A stretch of DNA of 41,520 nucleotides from Candidatus Lachnoclostridium avicola (GTDB lineage: Bacteria; Bacillota; Clostridia; Lachnospirales; Lachnospiraceae). The notes beneath the pieces were generated by a model, which saw only the letters and a program-made list of their open reading frames with translations, was not told the DNA's origin and made no database searches. Position 1 is the first letter of the stretch. Each line of letters opens with the position of its first letter. Below are positions 8,674 through 17,215 of the stretch, one piece after another. The DNA lies in contig DXFM01000053.1 of NCBI GenBank assembly GCA_019114465.1, positions 1 through 41,520 on the forward strand, given 5' to 3'. The translations under genes and the position numbers were made by a program.

Positions 8674-9559
8674 AAACCAGCTGAGGGATGCCATCGCCGG
8701 GGAAGACACCATGAACTACAACTACTTTCAGGGAAAAGGCCTGGACGTGAAGGAGATCATCAGCCTGGCGGACACCATGCCATTTTTTGCGGACCGCCGG
8801 CTGATTCTGCTGGAGGATACGGGATTTTTCAAAAGCGCCGCCGGGGAAGAGCTGGTGGACTACCTGCCCCAGATGCCGGACAGCACCTGCATGATCTTTG
8901 TGGAGTCGGAGGTGGACAAGAGAAACCGTCTCTACAAAAAGGTGAAAGATCTGGGATATGCGGCGGAGCTGTCCAGACAGGACGCGTCCCAGCTGGCCCG
9001 CTGGGCGGGAAGGATCCTGGCAAAGGACGGAAAAAAGATCACAGGCAGGACCATGGAACTGTTTCTGGCGTCTGCCGGGGACGACATGGAGAATATCCGC
9101 ATGGAGCTGGAGAAGCTGATCTGCTATGTGGGGGACCGGGAGGTGGTGACAGATGAGGATGTCCAGGCCATCTGCACGGTCCATGTGACCAGCCGGATCT
9201 TTGACATGGTGGGGGCCATTGTGGCGGGAAATACGAGAAAGGCCATGGATCTCTATGAGGATCTCCTCACCTTGAAGGAACCGCCCATGAGGATTCTCTA
9301 TCTCATCGCCCGCCAGTTCAATCAGATTCTGCAGGTGAAAGAGCTCATGGGGAAGGGAATGGAGCGGTCGGCCATCGCCTCAAAGCTGAAGCTGCAGCCC
9401 TTTGTGGTGAGCCGCACCATGCCCCAGGCCAGAGCGTTTACCAGGGAGCAGATTCTGTCCTATGTGGATCTGTGCGTGGAGTCTGAGGAGGCGGTGAAGA
9501 CCGGCCGGCTTCAGGATCGGCTGGCGGTGGAACTTCTCATCGCGAAAAAATATAGATAA
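8582..9559 (+). CDS. holA: DNA polymerase III delta subunit
   Basis: The delta subunit of the clamp loader opens the beta sliding clamp. The 325-residue protein starts in family style (MQTLNKDLKDRNFRKVYLLFGEE) and has the expected AAA+-like layout, ending with the LQDRLAVELLIAKK helix typical of HolA. I chose the GTG at 8582, which follows a GGAAAGGAAG stretch, over the far-upstream in-frame ATG at 8504, because the extra residues are comEC sequence read in another frame. It follows comEC as in many Firmicutes, but here starts 92 bases before the comEC stop. Confidence 0.93.
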   Translation: MQTLNKDLKDRNFRKVYLLFGEEDFLKKSYKNQLRDAIAGEDTMNYNYFQGKGLDVKEIISLADTMPFFADRRLILLEDTGFFKSAAGEELVDYLPQMPDSTCMIFVESEVDKRNRLYKKVKDLGYAAELSRQDASQLARWAGRILAKDGKKITGRTMELFLASAGDDMENIRMELEKLICYVGDREVVTDEDVQAICTVHVTSRIFDMVGAIVAGNTRKAMDLYEDLLTLKEPPMRILYLIARQFNQILQVKELMGKGMERSAIASKLKLQPFVVSRTMPQARAFTREQILSYVDLCVESEEAVKTGRLQDRLAVELLIAKKYR

Positions 9560-9600
9560 AAAAGCTCCTGTCCGCCACACCTGCGGACAAGAGCTTTTCA
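9558..9600. terminator. Bidirectional terminator between holA and rpsT
   Basis: AAAAGCTC-C-TGTCCGC, a short loop and GCGGACA-AGAGCTTTT form a long stem with A-rich and T-rich flanks. It can stop transcripts from holA on the plus strand and from rpsT on the minus strand. Confidence 0.88.
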
Positions 9601-9625
9601 TTTAATCAGTTCTTTTGTCTATAAA

Positions 9626-9889
9626 TTAAGCCATAGCGTTGACAGCCTTAGCCAGACGGGATACCTTGCGGGAAGCATTGTTCTTGTGGTAAACGCCCTT
9701 GGTCTCAGCCTTGTCAATCTCAGCGGTAGCAGCTACTAAATATGCCTGTGCAGCAGCCTTGTCACCGGCAGCGATAGCAGCGTCTACTTTCTTGATAGCA
9801 GTTCTCACTTTAGATCTGATAGCTTTATTTCTGGCAGCTTTCGTCTCGTTTACTAAGATTCTCTTCTTAGCGGATTTAATGTTAGCCAA
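9626..9889 (-). CDS. rpsT: 30S ribosomal protein S20
   Basis: The 87-residue basic protein begins (M)ANIKSAKKRIL and contains the S20 signatures NKAIRSKVRTAIKK and KGVYHKNNASRKVSRLAK. S20 binds 16S rRNA early in small-subunit assembly. The start is the TTG at 9889, placed a few bases after a strong GGAGG (minus strand, about 9895-9901). An in-frame ATG further upstream would add a 19-residue extension not found in S20. A UUG start is also used by E. coli rpsT, where it takes part in autoregulation. The gene is transcribed alone, towards holA. Confidence 0.97.
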   Translation of the reverse strand: MANIKSAKKRILVNETKAARNKAIRSKVRTAIKKVDAAIAAGDKAAAQAYLVAATAEIDKAETKGVYHKNNASRKVSRLAKAVNAMA

Positions 9890-9974
9890 TCTGTACACCT
9901 CCAATATTCCTATAATCATCTTCGGTTTGCATCGAAACCTGGACACGGACAGTTCAATGTAAACATACTATTGT

Positions 9975-10003
9975 ATTTTATCCAATCTCCCCGGGGATGT
10001 CAA
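9975..10003 (-). promoter_or_regulatory. rpsT promoter
   Basis: On the minus strand TTGACA (9998-10003), a 17-base spacer and TAAAAT (9975-9980) form a near-consensus sigma-A promoter about 85 bases upstream of the rpsT start codon. Confidence 0.82.
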
Positions 10004-10080
10004 TACATATTTCTGCTTTTTTTGAGGAAAATAGGAGTAAAAAAGCAAGGAAAACTGAGACTCTGAAAGGAGAGGATGCT

Positions 10081-11094
10081 ATGAGACCGAGAGAGGGGCG
10101 GCGGACTGTCCGGAGAACGGGAAAGAAGAGAGAAAAAGGGAAAACATTTGAGGTTCGGACGGATCTGGCGCTGGAAAGCCGGGAAGGAGCGGCCGGGCGC
10201 GGCGGGGCGGAAAACGGAATCGAGGTCCGGGAGTGGAAGGAGAAAAACGGAGGAATCTCCCTGACTGAGGTGGAGGTAAAAAACGAGAAGGGGGCGAAGG
10301 CCATGGGGAAGCCGGTAGGCCTTTATCTCACCCTGGAAACCGGCAGAGCGGGAGATCAGGACGACGGGGTCCGGGAGGATGTGGCGGAGGAGCTGGCCGC
10401 CGGACTGCGCCGTCTGGCCTGCCGTGCCCTGAAGCGGAAGGAGGAGGCCGGTTTTCCCGGTATTCATGTGCTGGCGGTGGGGCTGGGAAATCCCTACGTC
10501 ACGCCGGACTCTCTGGGACCGCGGGTGCTGGGCAATCTGAGAATTTCCAGGAAAATCGCGGAGGACGGGGATTTGCCGGTGGTGAGCGGTATTGTGCCGG
10601 GGGTGATGGCCCAGACAGGGATGGAGACGGCAGAGATTTTAAAGGGGATTATCCGGGAGACGAAGCCGGACCTGATCCTGGCGGTGGACGCCCTGGCGGC
10701 CAGAAGCATCCGGCGCCTGGGGACAACCATTCAGCTGACGGATACGGGCATACATCCGGGTTCCGGGGTGGGAAACCACCGGCACGGGCTGACGGAGGAG
10801 ACCCTGGGGATCCCTGTGCTGGCCATCGGCGTTCCCACGGTGGTGGGAGCCGCGGCTGTGGCTCAGGATACGGTGGCCGCTGTGGCGGCCGTTCTGGAAC
10901 AGGGAAGCAGGACCAGAGGAGTGGGAGCCTGGCTGGAAGGGATGGGAGGGGAAGAACAGTACCATCTGATCCGGGAGGTGCTGGGCCCGGAATTGAGCCA
11001 GCTCTATGTGACGCCGCCGGATATAGATGAGACCGTAAAGCTTCTCAGCTTTACCATATCAGAAGGAATCCACCGGGCGTTCTACGGCATATGA
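10081..11094 (+). CDS. gpr: Spore protease GPR
   Basis: GPR is the aspartic-type (family A25) protease that degrades small acid-soluble spore proteins during germination. The 337-residue protein has the N-terminal propeptide with a self-cleavage-like motif FEVRTDLALE, the GLGNPYVTPDSLGPRV segment and ILAVDALAARS, which hold the two conserved aspartates, followed by PGSGVGNHRHG and IGVPTVV. The ATG at 10081 has GAAAGGAGAGG seven bases upstream; the in-frame ATG at 9997 would add 28 atypical residues and overlaps the rpsT promoter. A CATACTA at 9964-9970 resembles a sigma-F/G -10, but I could not find a matching -35. Confidence 0.96.
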   Translation: MRPREGRRTVRRTGKKREKGKTFEVRTDLALESREGAAGRGGAENGIEVREWKEKNGGISLTEVEVKNEKGAKAMGKPVGLYLTLETGRAGDQDDGVREDVAEELAAGLRRLACRALKRKEEAGFPGIHVLAVGLGNPYVTPDSLGPRVLGNLRISRKIAEDGDLPVVSGIVPGVMAQTGMETAEILKGIIRETKPDLILAVDALAARSIRRLGTTIQLTDTGIHPGSGVGNHRHGLTEETLGIPVLAIGVPTVVGAAAVAQDTVAAVAAVLEQGSRTRGVGAWLEGMGGEEQYHLIREVLGPELSQLYVTPPDIDETVKLLSFTISEGIHRAFYGI

Positions 11095-11206
11095 TAATAC
11101 CAGGGCCGCAAAAATCTCCGGGCGGGAAGGAGCAGCCGGCAGAGGAGCCGGCGTTTCCTTCTGGACCGGACTGCGGCAAAGAAGGCGTGGGGAGGCAGGT
11201 GGTGGG

Positions 11207-12502
11207 GTGAAAGGCGGGAGAAGAAAGAAGGCCGGCCGGGCAGTCCTCGCGGCGGTTCTGGCTGCGGTGGCGGTTTCCGGGGTCAGGCTGTGGCGGCCGG
11301 GAGCCGGAACCGGCGGGAATCTTCCGGAAGGCAGTTATCTGCGGGAACAGGCGGCCCTTGCCTGCTTTTCTTTTCTGTGGGGCGGCCATTATCCGGCGAC
11401 GGGAGAGGAGATGGACATCTCCCTGACGGAAGGGATTCTGGCGGCTCTGCCGGCCTACCGCCTGGGGAGAGAACGGCTGGAGGCAGAAAGGCGGGCCGCC
11501 GGGAAAGATCCGGCCTTCGCTGCTTACCTGGAGAATCAGAAATTTTTCGCGGAGTATGGAGATTTTTCCCTGAAAAATGATGGCTCCGGCGACGCAGCCG
11601 GCGGAGCGGCCGGAAGCGGGGACGGCGGCGGAGGGGAGAGGGAGAATTCCGCCGGATACGCCAAGCCGGAAGCGGGCGGGGAGACGGCGGAGGCGGCGGC
11701 CCTCTCGGGGATGGACGGACTGCCGGTGACCGGTCAGGTGTACACCTTGAGCCAGCTGGCTGACTATGATTTTCTCATGAAGACCTTTTACAGCGTCCAC
11801 CCCTCCACCACCGCCGGACGGGAGGATATGAACGCAGAGGAGCTGCTGTCGGAGGACCTGCGTCTGACGGGAGGCAGCGATTCTCCCCAGATTCTCATCT
11901 ATCACAGCCATTCCCAGGAGACTTATGCGGACTGGGGGCCAAATCAGCCGGAGGCCACGGTGGTGGGAGTGGGGGAGTATCTGACGGAACTTCTCCGGGA
12001 AAAGGGATACAACGTGATCCATGACACTTCCGTCTATGATCTGAGAAACGGAACCCTGGACCGGAGCAAGGCCTATACATATGCCCTGGAGGGAATCACC
12101 GCCATTTTGCAGGAGAATCCCTCCATCGAGGTGGTGCTGGACCTTCACCGGGACGGAGTGGATGAGAATAACCGGCTGGTGGAGGAGGTGAACGGAAAGC
12201 CCACGGCTCAGATCATGTTCTTCAACGGGATGAGTCAGACGCCGGACGGTCCCATCGAGTACCTGCCCAATCCTTATCGGAAGGATAATCTGGCTTTCAG
12301 CCTGCAGCTGCAGGTGAAGGCGGCCGCCTATTTTCCAGGCCTTACCAGAAAAATCTATCTGAAGGGACTGCGCTATAACCTCCACGTCCGTCCCAGATCC
12401 TCCCTCATCGAGGTGGGAGCCCAGAATAACACCTATGAGGAAGCCAGAAACGCCATGGAGCCGCTGGCAGAACTTTTGGATATGGTGTTGCAAGGAAATT
12501 AA
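11207..12502 (+). CDS. spoIIP: Stage II sporulation protein P
   Basis: SpoIIP is the amidase/endopeptidase that, with SpoIID and SpoIIM, thins septal peptidoglycan so the mother cell can engulf the forespore. The 431-residue protein has an N-terminal membrane anchor (AVLAAVLAAVAVSGV), a low-complexity Gly/Ala/Glu linker near residues 126-165, then the catalytic domain with LIYHSHSQE (His233, Glu238), VVLDLHRDG and SLIEVGAQNNT, the equivalents of the zinc-amidase residues. GTG at 11207 is preceded by GGGAGGC about 11 bases upstream. The gpr-spoIIP pairing is common in clostridia. Confidence 0.94.
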   Translation: MKGGRRKKAGRAVLAAVLAAVAVSGVRLWRPGAGTGGNLPEGSYLREQAALACFSFLWGGHYPATGEEMDISLTEGILAALPAYRLGRERLEAERRAAGKDPAFAAYLENQKFFAEYGDFSLKNDGSGDAAGGAAGSGDGGGGERENSAGYAKPEAGGETAEAAALSGMDGLPVTGQVYTLSQLADYDFLMKTFYSVHPSTTAGREDMNAEELLSEDLRLTGGSDSPQILIYHSHSQETYADWGPNQPEATVVGVGEYLTELLREKGYNVIHDTSVYDLRNGTLDRSKAYTYALEGITAILQENPSIEVVLDLHRDGVDENNRLVEEVNGKPTAQIMFFNGMSQTPDGPIEYLPNPYRKDNLAFSLQLQVKAAAYFPGLTRKIYLKGLRYNLHVRPRSSLIEVGAQNNTYEEARNAMEPLAELLDMVLQGN

Positions 12503-12535
12503 AAAAATGGTATGTTATTGTATAGCGCAGACTGC

Positions 12536-12572
12536 CGGAAAGCCTGACAGAATCAGGCTTCGGCGGTTGCAG
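12536..12572 (+). other. Hairpin between spoIIP and lepA
   Basis: GCCGGA-AAGCCTGA, a five-base loop, then TCAGGCTT-CGGC form a stable stem. There is no T-run after it, so it is more likely an mRNA processing or stability element than a terminator. Confidence 0.45.
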
Positions 12573-12628
12573 AGACGGGCGGCCCTTCCGCCGAACACAC
12601 CCAATGAAATGAAAGAGGAATATTATTT

Positions 12629-14440
12629 ATGGCAATTGACCAAAGCAAAATCAGAAACTTTTGTATTATCGCCCATATAGACCACGGCAAATCCACCCTG
12701 GCGGACCGGATCATCGAGATGACCGGCCTGCTCACCAGCCGGGAGATGCAGGCCCAGGTCCTGGATAATATGGAGCTGGAGCGGGAGCGGGGCATTACCA
12801 TCAAGTCCCAGGCGGTGCGCACGGTGTACAAGGCGAAGGACGGGGAGGAGTATATCTTCAATCTGATCGACACTCCCGGCCACGTGGATTTCAACTACGA
12901 GGTGTCCAGAAGCCTGGCGGCCTGCGACGGAGCCATTCTGGTGGTGGACGCCGCCCAGGGCATTGAGGCTCAGACTCTGGCCAACGTCTATCTGGCTCTG
13001 GATCACGACCTGGACGTGTTTCCCGTGATCAACAAGATCGACCTTCCCAGCGCCGATCCGGACCGGGTGGCGGCGGAGATCGAGGACGTGATCGGACTGG
13101 AGGCCCAGGATGCCCCCAGGATTTCCGCGAAGACAGGGCAGAACGTGGAAGAGGTGCTGGAGGCCATTGTCCACAAGATTCCGGCGCCTGAAGGAGATCC
13201 CAATGCTCCCCTTCAGGCTCTGATCTTTGACTCCCTGTACGATTCCTACCGGGGTGTCATCGTATTCTGCCGCATTAAGAACGGCACGGTGAAAAAGGGA
13301 ACCCCCATCAAGATGATGGCCACCGGAGCCACCTTTGAGGTGGTGGAAGTGGGATATTTCGGAGCGGGACAGTTTATCCCCTGCGACGAGCTGGCTGCCG
13401 GCATGGTGGGCTATATCACCGCCAGCATCAAAAATGTGCGGGAGACCCGGGTGGGCGATACCATCACCAACCGGGATGATCCCTGCGACAAACCTCTTCC
13501 GGGCTACAAGAAGGTGACTCCCATGGTGTACTGCGGCCTGTACCCGGCGGACAGCGCCAAATACCCGGATTTAAGGGACGCTCTGGAGAAGCTGCAGCTC
13601 AACGACGCCTCCCTGTTCTTTGAGCCGGAGACCTCTCTGGCCCTGGGATTCGGCTTCCGCTGCGGTTTCCTGGGACTGCTTCACCTGGATATTATCGAGG
13701 AGCGTCTGGAGCGGGAGTACAATCTGGATCTGGTGACCACGGCTCCCGGCGTTATCTACCGGGTTCACAAGACCAACGGGGAGATGATCGAGCTGACAAA
13801 TCCCTCCAACCTGCCTGATCCCTCGGAGATCGAGTATATGGAGGAGCCCATTGTCAGCGCGGAGATCATGGTGACCTCCGAGTATGTGGGAGCCATCATG
13901 CAGCTTTGCCAGGAGAGACGGGGAAATTACCTGGGAATGGAGTATATTGAGGGGACGAGAGCCCTTCTCAAGTATGAGCTCCCCTTAAATGAGATCATAT
14001 ACGATTTCTTTGACGCCCTGAAGTCCCGGTCCAGAGGCTACGCTTCCTTTGACTATGAGCTGAAGGGATACGAGAGGTCCGACCTGGTGAAGCTGGACAT
14101 TCTGGTAAACAAGGAGGAAGTGGACGCCCTGTCCTTCATCGTCTATGCCGGTTCCGCCTACGAGAGGGGCAGAAAAATGTGCGAGAAGCTGAAGGAGGAG
14201 ATTCCCAGACATCTGTTTGAGATCCCCATCCAGGCGGCTGTGGGAGGAAAGATCATCGCCAGAGAGACGGTAAAGGCCATGAGGAAGGACGTGCTGGCCA
14301 AGTGCTACGGCGGCGATATTTCACGAAAGAGGAAACTGTTGGAGAAGCAGAAGGAAGGAAAGAAACGCATGCGCCAGATCGGAAATGTGGAGATCCCTCA
14401 GAAGGCGTTTATGAGCGTGCTGAAATTGGACGATGAGTGA
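12629..14440 (+). CDS. lepA: Elongation factor 4 (back-translocating GTPase)
   Basis: The 603-residue protein is the usual EF4 length and shows all G motifs: AHIDHGKST (P loop, residues 15-23), RGITIKS (switch I), DTPGHVDF (switch II) and NKIDLP. The C-terminal domain unique to LepA ends with [20 protein letters not shown], close to the family consensus. LepA acts on stalled or mis-set ribosomes and in ribosome assembly. The ATG has a GAGGA ribosome site about nine bases upstream. The stop overlaps hemW by eight bases. Confidence 0.98.
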   Translation: MAIDQSKIRNFCIIAHIDHGKSTLADRIIEMTGLLTSREMQAQVLDNMELERERGITIKSQAVRTVYKAKDGEEYIFNLIDTPGHVDFNYEVSRSLAACDGAILVVDAAQGIEAQTLANVYLALDHDLDVFPVINKIDLPSADPDRVAAEIEDVIGLEAQDAPRISAKTGQNVEEVLEAIVHKIPAPEGDPNAPLQALIFDSLYDSYRGVIVFCRIKNGTVKKGTPIKMMATGATFEVVEVGYFGAGQFIPCDELAAGMVGYITASIKNVRETRVGDTITNRDDPCDKPLPGYKKVTPMVYCGLYPADSAKYPDLRDALEKLQLNDASLFFEPETSLALGFGFRCGFLGLLHLDIIEERLEREYNLDLVTTAPGVIYRVHKTNGEMIELTNPSNLPDPSEIEYMEEPIVSAEIMVTSEYVGAIMQLCQERRGNYLGMEYIEGTRALLKYELPLNEIIYDFFDALKSRSRGYASFDYELKGYERSDLVKLDILVNKEEVDALSFIVYAGSAYERGRKMCEKLKEEIPRHLFEIPIQAAVGGKIIARETVKAMRKDVLAKCYGGDISRKRKLLEKQKEGKKRMRQIGNVEIPQKAFMSVLKLDDE

Positions 14441-15602
14441 TGAGAAAAAACCCCTGGAACTTTATATTCATATCCCGTTCTGCGAGCGGAAATGCGCCTA
14501 CTGCGATTTTCTCTCCATGCCTGCCACCCTGGGAGTTCAGCGGCAGTACGTGGAAAAACTGATTGATGAGATTATCGGGGAGAGCGCCGGGATCCAGGGG
14601 TATGAGGTGACCAGCGTATTTATCGGCGGGGGAACTCCCTCCATTCTTCCGGGAGAGTACATTCTGGGAATCCTCCAGGCGACGGCGGACTATTTTGATC
14701 TGCGGAAAGATGCGGAGATCACCATAGAGATCAATCCCGGAACCCTGGACGAGCACAAGCTGGAGTGCTACCGGGAGGGAGGAGTCAACCGGATCAGCCT
14801 GGGGCTTCAGTCCTCCGACGACTGGGAGCTGAAGATTCTGGGCAGGATCCATACATATGATGATTTCCTCCGCTCCTACGAGCAGGTGCGGATGGCGGGA
14901 TTTTCCAATGTGAATGTGGATCTGATGTCCGCCCTGCCGGGACAGACCCTGGATTCCTGGGAGAAGACGCTGAAGAAGGTGCTGATGCTGCGGCCGGAGC
15001 ATATTTCCGCTTACAGCCTGATCATTGAGGAGGGAACCCCCTTCTATGAGCGGTACGGAAATGGGCAGAAAGCATTTCCTCCCTTGCCGGACGAGGACAC
15101 GGAGCGGGAAATGTACCATGTGACCAGAACTATGATGGAGGAACACGGATACCACCGCTATGAGATCTCCAACTACTGCCGCAGTGGCTTTGAGTGCCGC
15201 CACAATCTGGGATACTGGACCGGGGTGGAGTACCTGGGCCTGGGTCTGGGGGCATCTTCCTGCGTCAGCGGCTTCCGGTTTAAAAAGGAGGAGAACCTGA
15301 GAACCTACCTGGAGCAGGCGTCGGCGCCGGATTTCCCCTCCTGCCTTTACCGGGAGATCCACAAACTGGATGGGAAAGAACGGATGGAGGAGTTTATGTT
15401 CCTGGGACTGCGCCTGACCAAAGGGGTGTCCGGGGCGGAATTTCACCAGCAGTTCGGCCAGAATATGTGGAACGTGTACGGCCAGGTGATTGAAGAGATG
15501 AAAAAAAACGGTCTGATTGCCGTGGAGCCTCCCAGGATCCGCCTGACGGAGAGAGGCATGGACTTGAGCAACTATGTGATGAGTCATTTTCTTCTGGATT
15601 AG
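14433..15602 (+). CDS. hemW: Radical SAM heme chaperone HemW
   Basis: The 389-residue protein starts [17 protein letters not shown], giving the CxxxCxxC cluster motif followed by the HemN/HemW phenylalanine. IGGGTPS and [10 protein letters not shown] are further radical-SAM and family motifs, and the C-terminal region has the HemN C-domain layout. HemW binds heme and delivers it to client proteins; older databases call it coproporphyrinogen III oxidase, but this short form is not HemN. It overlaps lepA by eight bases, the standard lepA-hemW operon. In many clostridia hrcA-grpE-dnaK follows; here a MATE gene with its own promoter follows instead. Confidence 0.95.
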   Translation: MSDEKKPLELYIHIPFCERKCAYCDFLSMPATLGVQRQYVEKLIDEIIGESAGIQGYEVTSVFIGGGTPSILPGEYILGILQATADYFDLRKDAEITIEINPGTLDEHKLECYREGGVNRISLGLQSSDDWELKILGRIHTYDDFLRSYEQVRMAGFSNVNVDLMSALPGQTLDSWEKTLKKVLMLRPEHISAYSLIIEEGTPFYERYGNGQKAFPPLPDEDTEREMYHVTRTMMEEHGYHRYEISNYCRSGFECRHNLGYWTGVEYLGLGLGASSCVSGFRFKKEENLRTYLEQASAPDFPSCLYREIHKLDGKERMEEFMFLGLRLTKGVSGAEFHQQFGQNMWNVYGQVIEEMKKNGLIAVEPPRIRLTERGMDLSNYVMSHFLLD

Positions 15603-15663
15603 GAGAAAAAAGGGGCAGGGAGACGGCCCGGAGAGGAAACTGCTGGGAATTGGGCGAAAACTC

Positions 15664-15692
15664 TTGATTCCGGCGGGATCCCGTGATACACT
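15664..15692 (+). promoter_or_regulatory. Promoter for the plus-strand MATE gene
   Basis: TTGATT at 15664-15669, a 17-base spacer and TACACT at 15687-15692. Transcription would begin near 15700, giving a leader of about 170 bases that contains two hairpins before the MATE start at 15872. Confidence 0.55.
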
Positions 15693-15745
15693 TTCCCACG
15701 TAAAAAATAAATAGAAAAGCAGCGTCTGCCACCGGGCGGACGGGA

Positions 15746-15800
15746 AACGTGCTTGAATATATTCCGCAGGTCTTTGAAGGAATATATGCAGGCACGTTTT
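15746..15800 (+). terminator. Long hairpin with T-rich tail in the MATE leader (attenuator-like)
   Basis: AACGTGCTTGAATATATTCC pairs imperfectly with GGAATATATGCAGGCACGTT around a 14-base loop; GTTTTGTTTTC follows. A smaller hairpin precedes it (CGTCTGCC / GGCGGACG at about 15723-15742). It lies between the promoter and the gene, so it could be a regulated terminator; it could also end a hemW read-through transcript. Confidence 0.6.
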
Positions 15801-15871
15801 GTTTTCAGGAATATTGATTTTTCTGGAGGCAGCCGTCCGGCAGGGGGCTGCCGGGGAGAGGAGAGAAAGTC

Positions 15872-17215
15872 ATGGGAAGATCAAAACTGGGAATCTGTAT
15901 GTTCTGGAATGTTCTGGGAATGCTGGGGCTGTCGGGAAATATTCTCGCGGATACATTTTTTGTGGCCGACCGGCTGGGAGCGGACGGGCTGGCAGCCTTA
16001 AACCTGGCGGTCTCCGTCTTCGGCATGATCAACGGAACCGGCATGATGCTGGGGATAGGAGGCTCTACCCGGTGGGCTATCAGCGCGGCGGCAGGCAGGG
16101 AGAGGGAGGGACGGGGGGCCTTTCTCCTGGCCTCTGCCATGGGAGCAGGAGCGGGGCTTTTCCTGGCTGCCGCCGGCACCTTCGGCGCGGAATGGCTGGC
16201 CGGAGTCCTCGGAGCGGAAGGGGAGATCCTGCCCCTGTGCGCCTCTTATCTGAAGATTATCCTGCAGTTTTCCCCCCTTTTTATCTGCAATCACGTATTT
16301 ATCGCCTTTATGCGGGGCAGCGGAAGCCCGGGGATGGCCATGGGAGGGATGATGGCCGCCAGCCTGACCAACATTGTGCTGGACTATCTGTTTATGTATC
16401 CTCTGGGCTGGGGAATCCGTGGAGCGGCCTTTGCCACGGCCCTGGCTCCGGCGGCCGGGCTGGCGGTGGCTGCTGTGTGGCTGGCGGGAAACCGGGCATT
16501 TTTTTCTCTCAAGGGCGCCGGAGCATTTTTCATTTCCTCTTTCTGGCCGGCGGCTGGAGATCTGATCCGTCTGGGAGGAGCGGCCTTTGTCAATGAAAGC
16601 TCCACCGCGGCGGTGATGGCGGTGTTTAACCTGCTGATCTTAGAGAAAGCGGGGAGCGTGGGAGTGGCGGCCTACGGGATTGTGGCCAATTTGGCCCTGG
16701 TGACCGCCGCCGTCTTTACCGGGATCTCCCAGGGCTGTCAGCCCCTGATTGCCAGTGCCCACGGAAGGGGGAGGGGAGAGGAAGGGGCGGACATTTACCG
16801 GAAGGCAGGGCGCCTGGCCGGCGCTCTGGGCCTGACGGCCGTCCTGGCCGCCTGGTGGTTTGCCCCCGTCCTGACGGCCCTGTTTAACGGCGCCGGAGAT
16901 CCGGTTCTGCAGCAGACAGCGGAGACGGGCCTGCGGCTGTATTTTATCGGTTTTCTGTTTGTGGGGTGGAATCTGATGACAGCCGCCTTTCTGGGGGCGG
17001 TGGAGCGGACGGGGCCGGCTTTTCGGTTCTCCGTTTTCCGGGGCTTTTTGGGAATTGTGGGCGCGGCGCTGGTCCTCTCCCAGATGATGGGCCTGGCGGG
17101 AGTCTGGCTGGCGTTCCCGGCGGCGGAGCTGGCCGCCAGGATTCTGGGCCGGCGGTTTATGCCGCTGCCTGGGGATACTGTTTTTCAAATTTCCGGAACA
17201 GACGGCGGAGTATGA
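15872..17215 (+). CDS. MATE-family efflux transporter
   Basis: The 447-residue protein is mostly hydrophobic, with about twelve predicted membrane helices. It carries the MATE pattern: NILADTFFVADRLGADGLAAL in the first helix hairpin, GSGSPGMAMGG and LDYLFMYPLGWGIRGAAFAT in the first half, and GISQGCQPLIAS opening the second half. MATE proteins export cationic drugs or metabolites using Na+ or H+; the substrate cannot be inferred. The ATG follows GGGGAGAGGAGAG. The last 59 bases are antisense to the end of the convergent MATE gene, so the two open reading frames overlap tail to tail. Confidence 0.92.
   Translation: MGRSKLGICMFWNVLGMLGLSGNILADTFFVADRLGADGLAALNLAVSVFGMINGTGMMLGIGGSTRWAISAAAGREREGRGAFLLASAMGAGAGLFLAAAGTFGAEWLAGVLGAEGEILPLCASYLKIILQFSPLFICNHVFIAFMRGSGSPGMAMGGMMAASLTNIVLDYLFMYPLGWGIRGAAFATALAPAAGLAVAAVWLAGNRAFFSLKGAGAFFISSFWPAAGDLIRLGGAAFVNESSTAAVMAVFNLLILEKAGSVGVAAYGIVANLALVTAAVFTGISQGCQPLIASAHGRGRGEEGADIYRKAGRLAGALGLTAVLAAWWFAPVLTALFNGAGDPVLQQTAETGLRLYFIGFLFVGWNLMTAAFLGAVERTGPAFRFSVFRGFLGIVGAALVLSQMMGLAGVWLAFPAAELAARILGRRFMPLPGDTVFQISGTDGGV

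Noticed and set aside
9964..9970. CATACTA as a sigma-F/G -10 for gpr
   Set aside because: The heptamer fits, but no matching -35 was found at the proper distance, so I did not call a promoter.
11051..12493. A 480-codon frame on the minus strand
   Set aside because: It mirrors spoIIP in the opposite strand, a common artefact in GC-rich coding DNA. spoIIP has clear motifs.
15799..16596. A 265-codon plus-strand frame overlapping the first MATE gene
   Set aside because: Gly/Arg-rich shadow of the MATE frame with no plausible fold or ribosome site.
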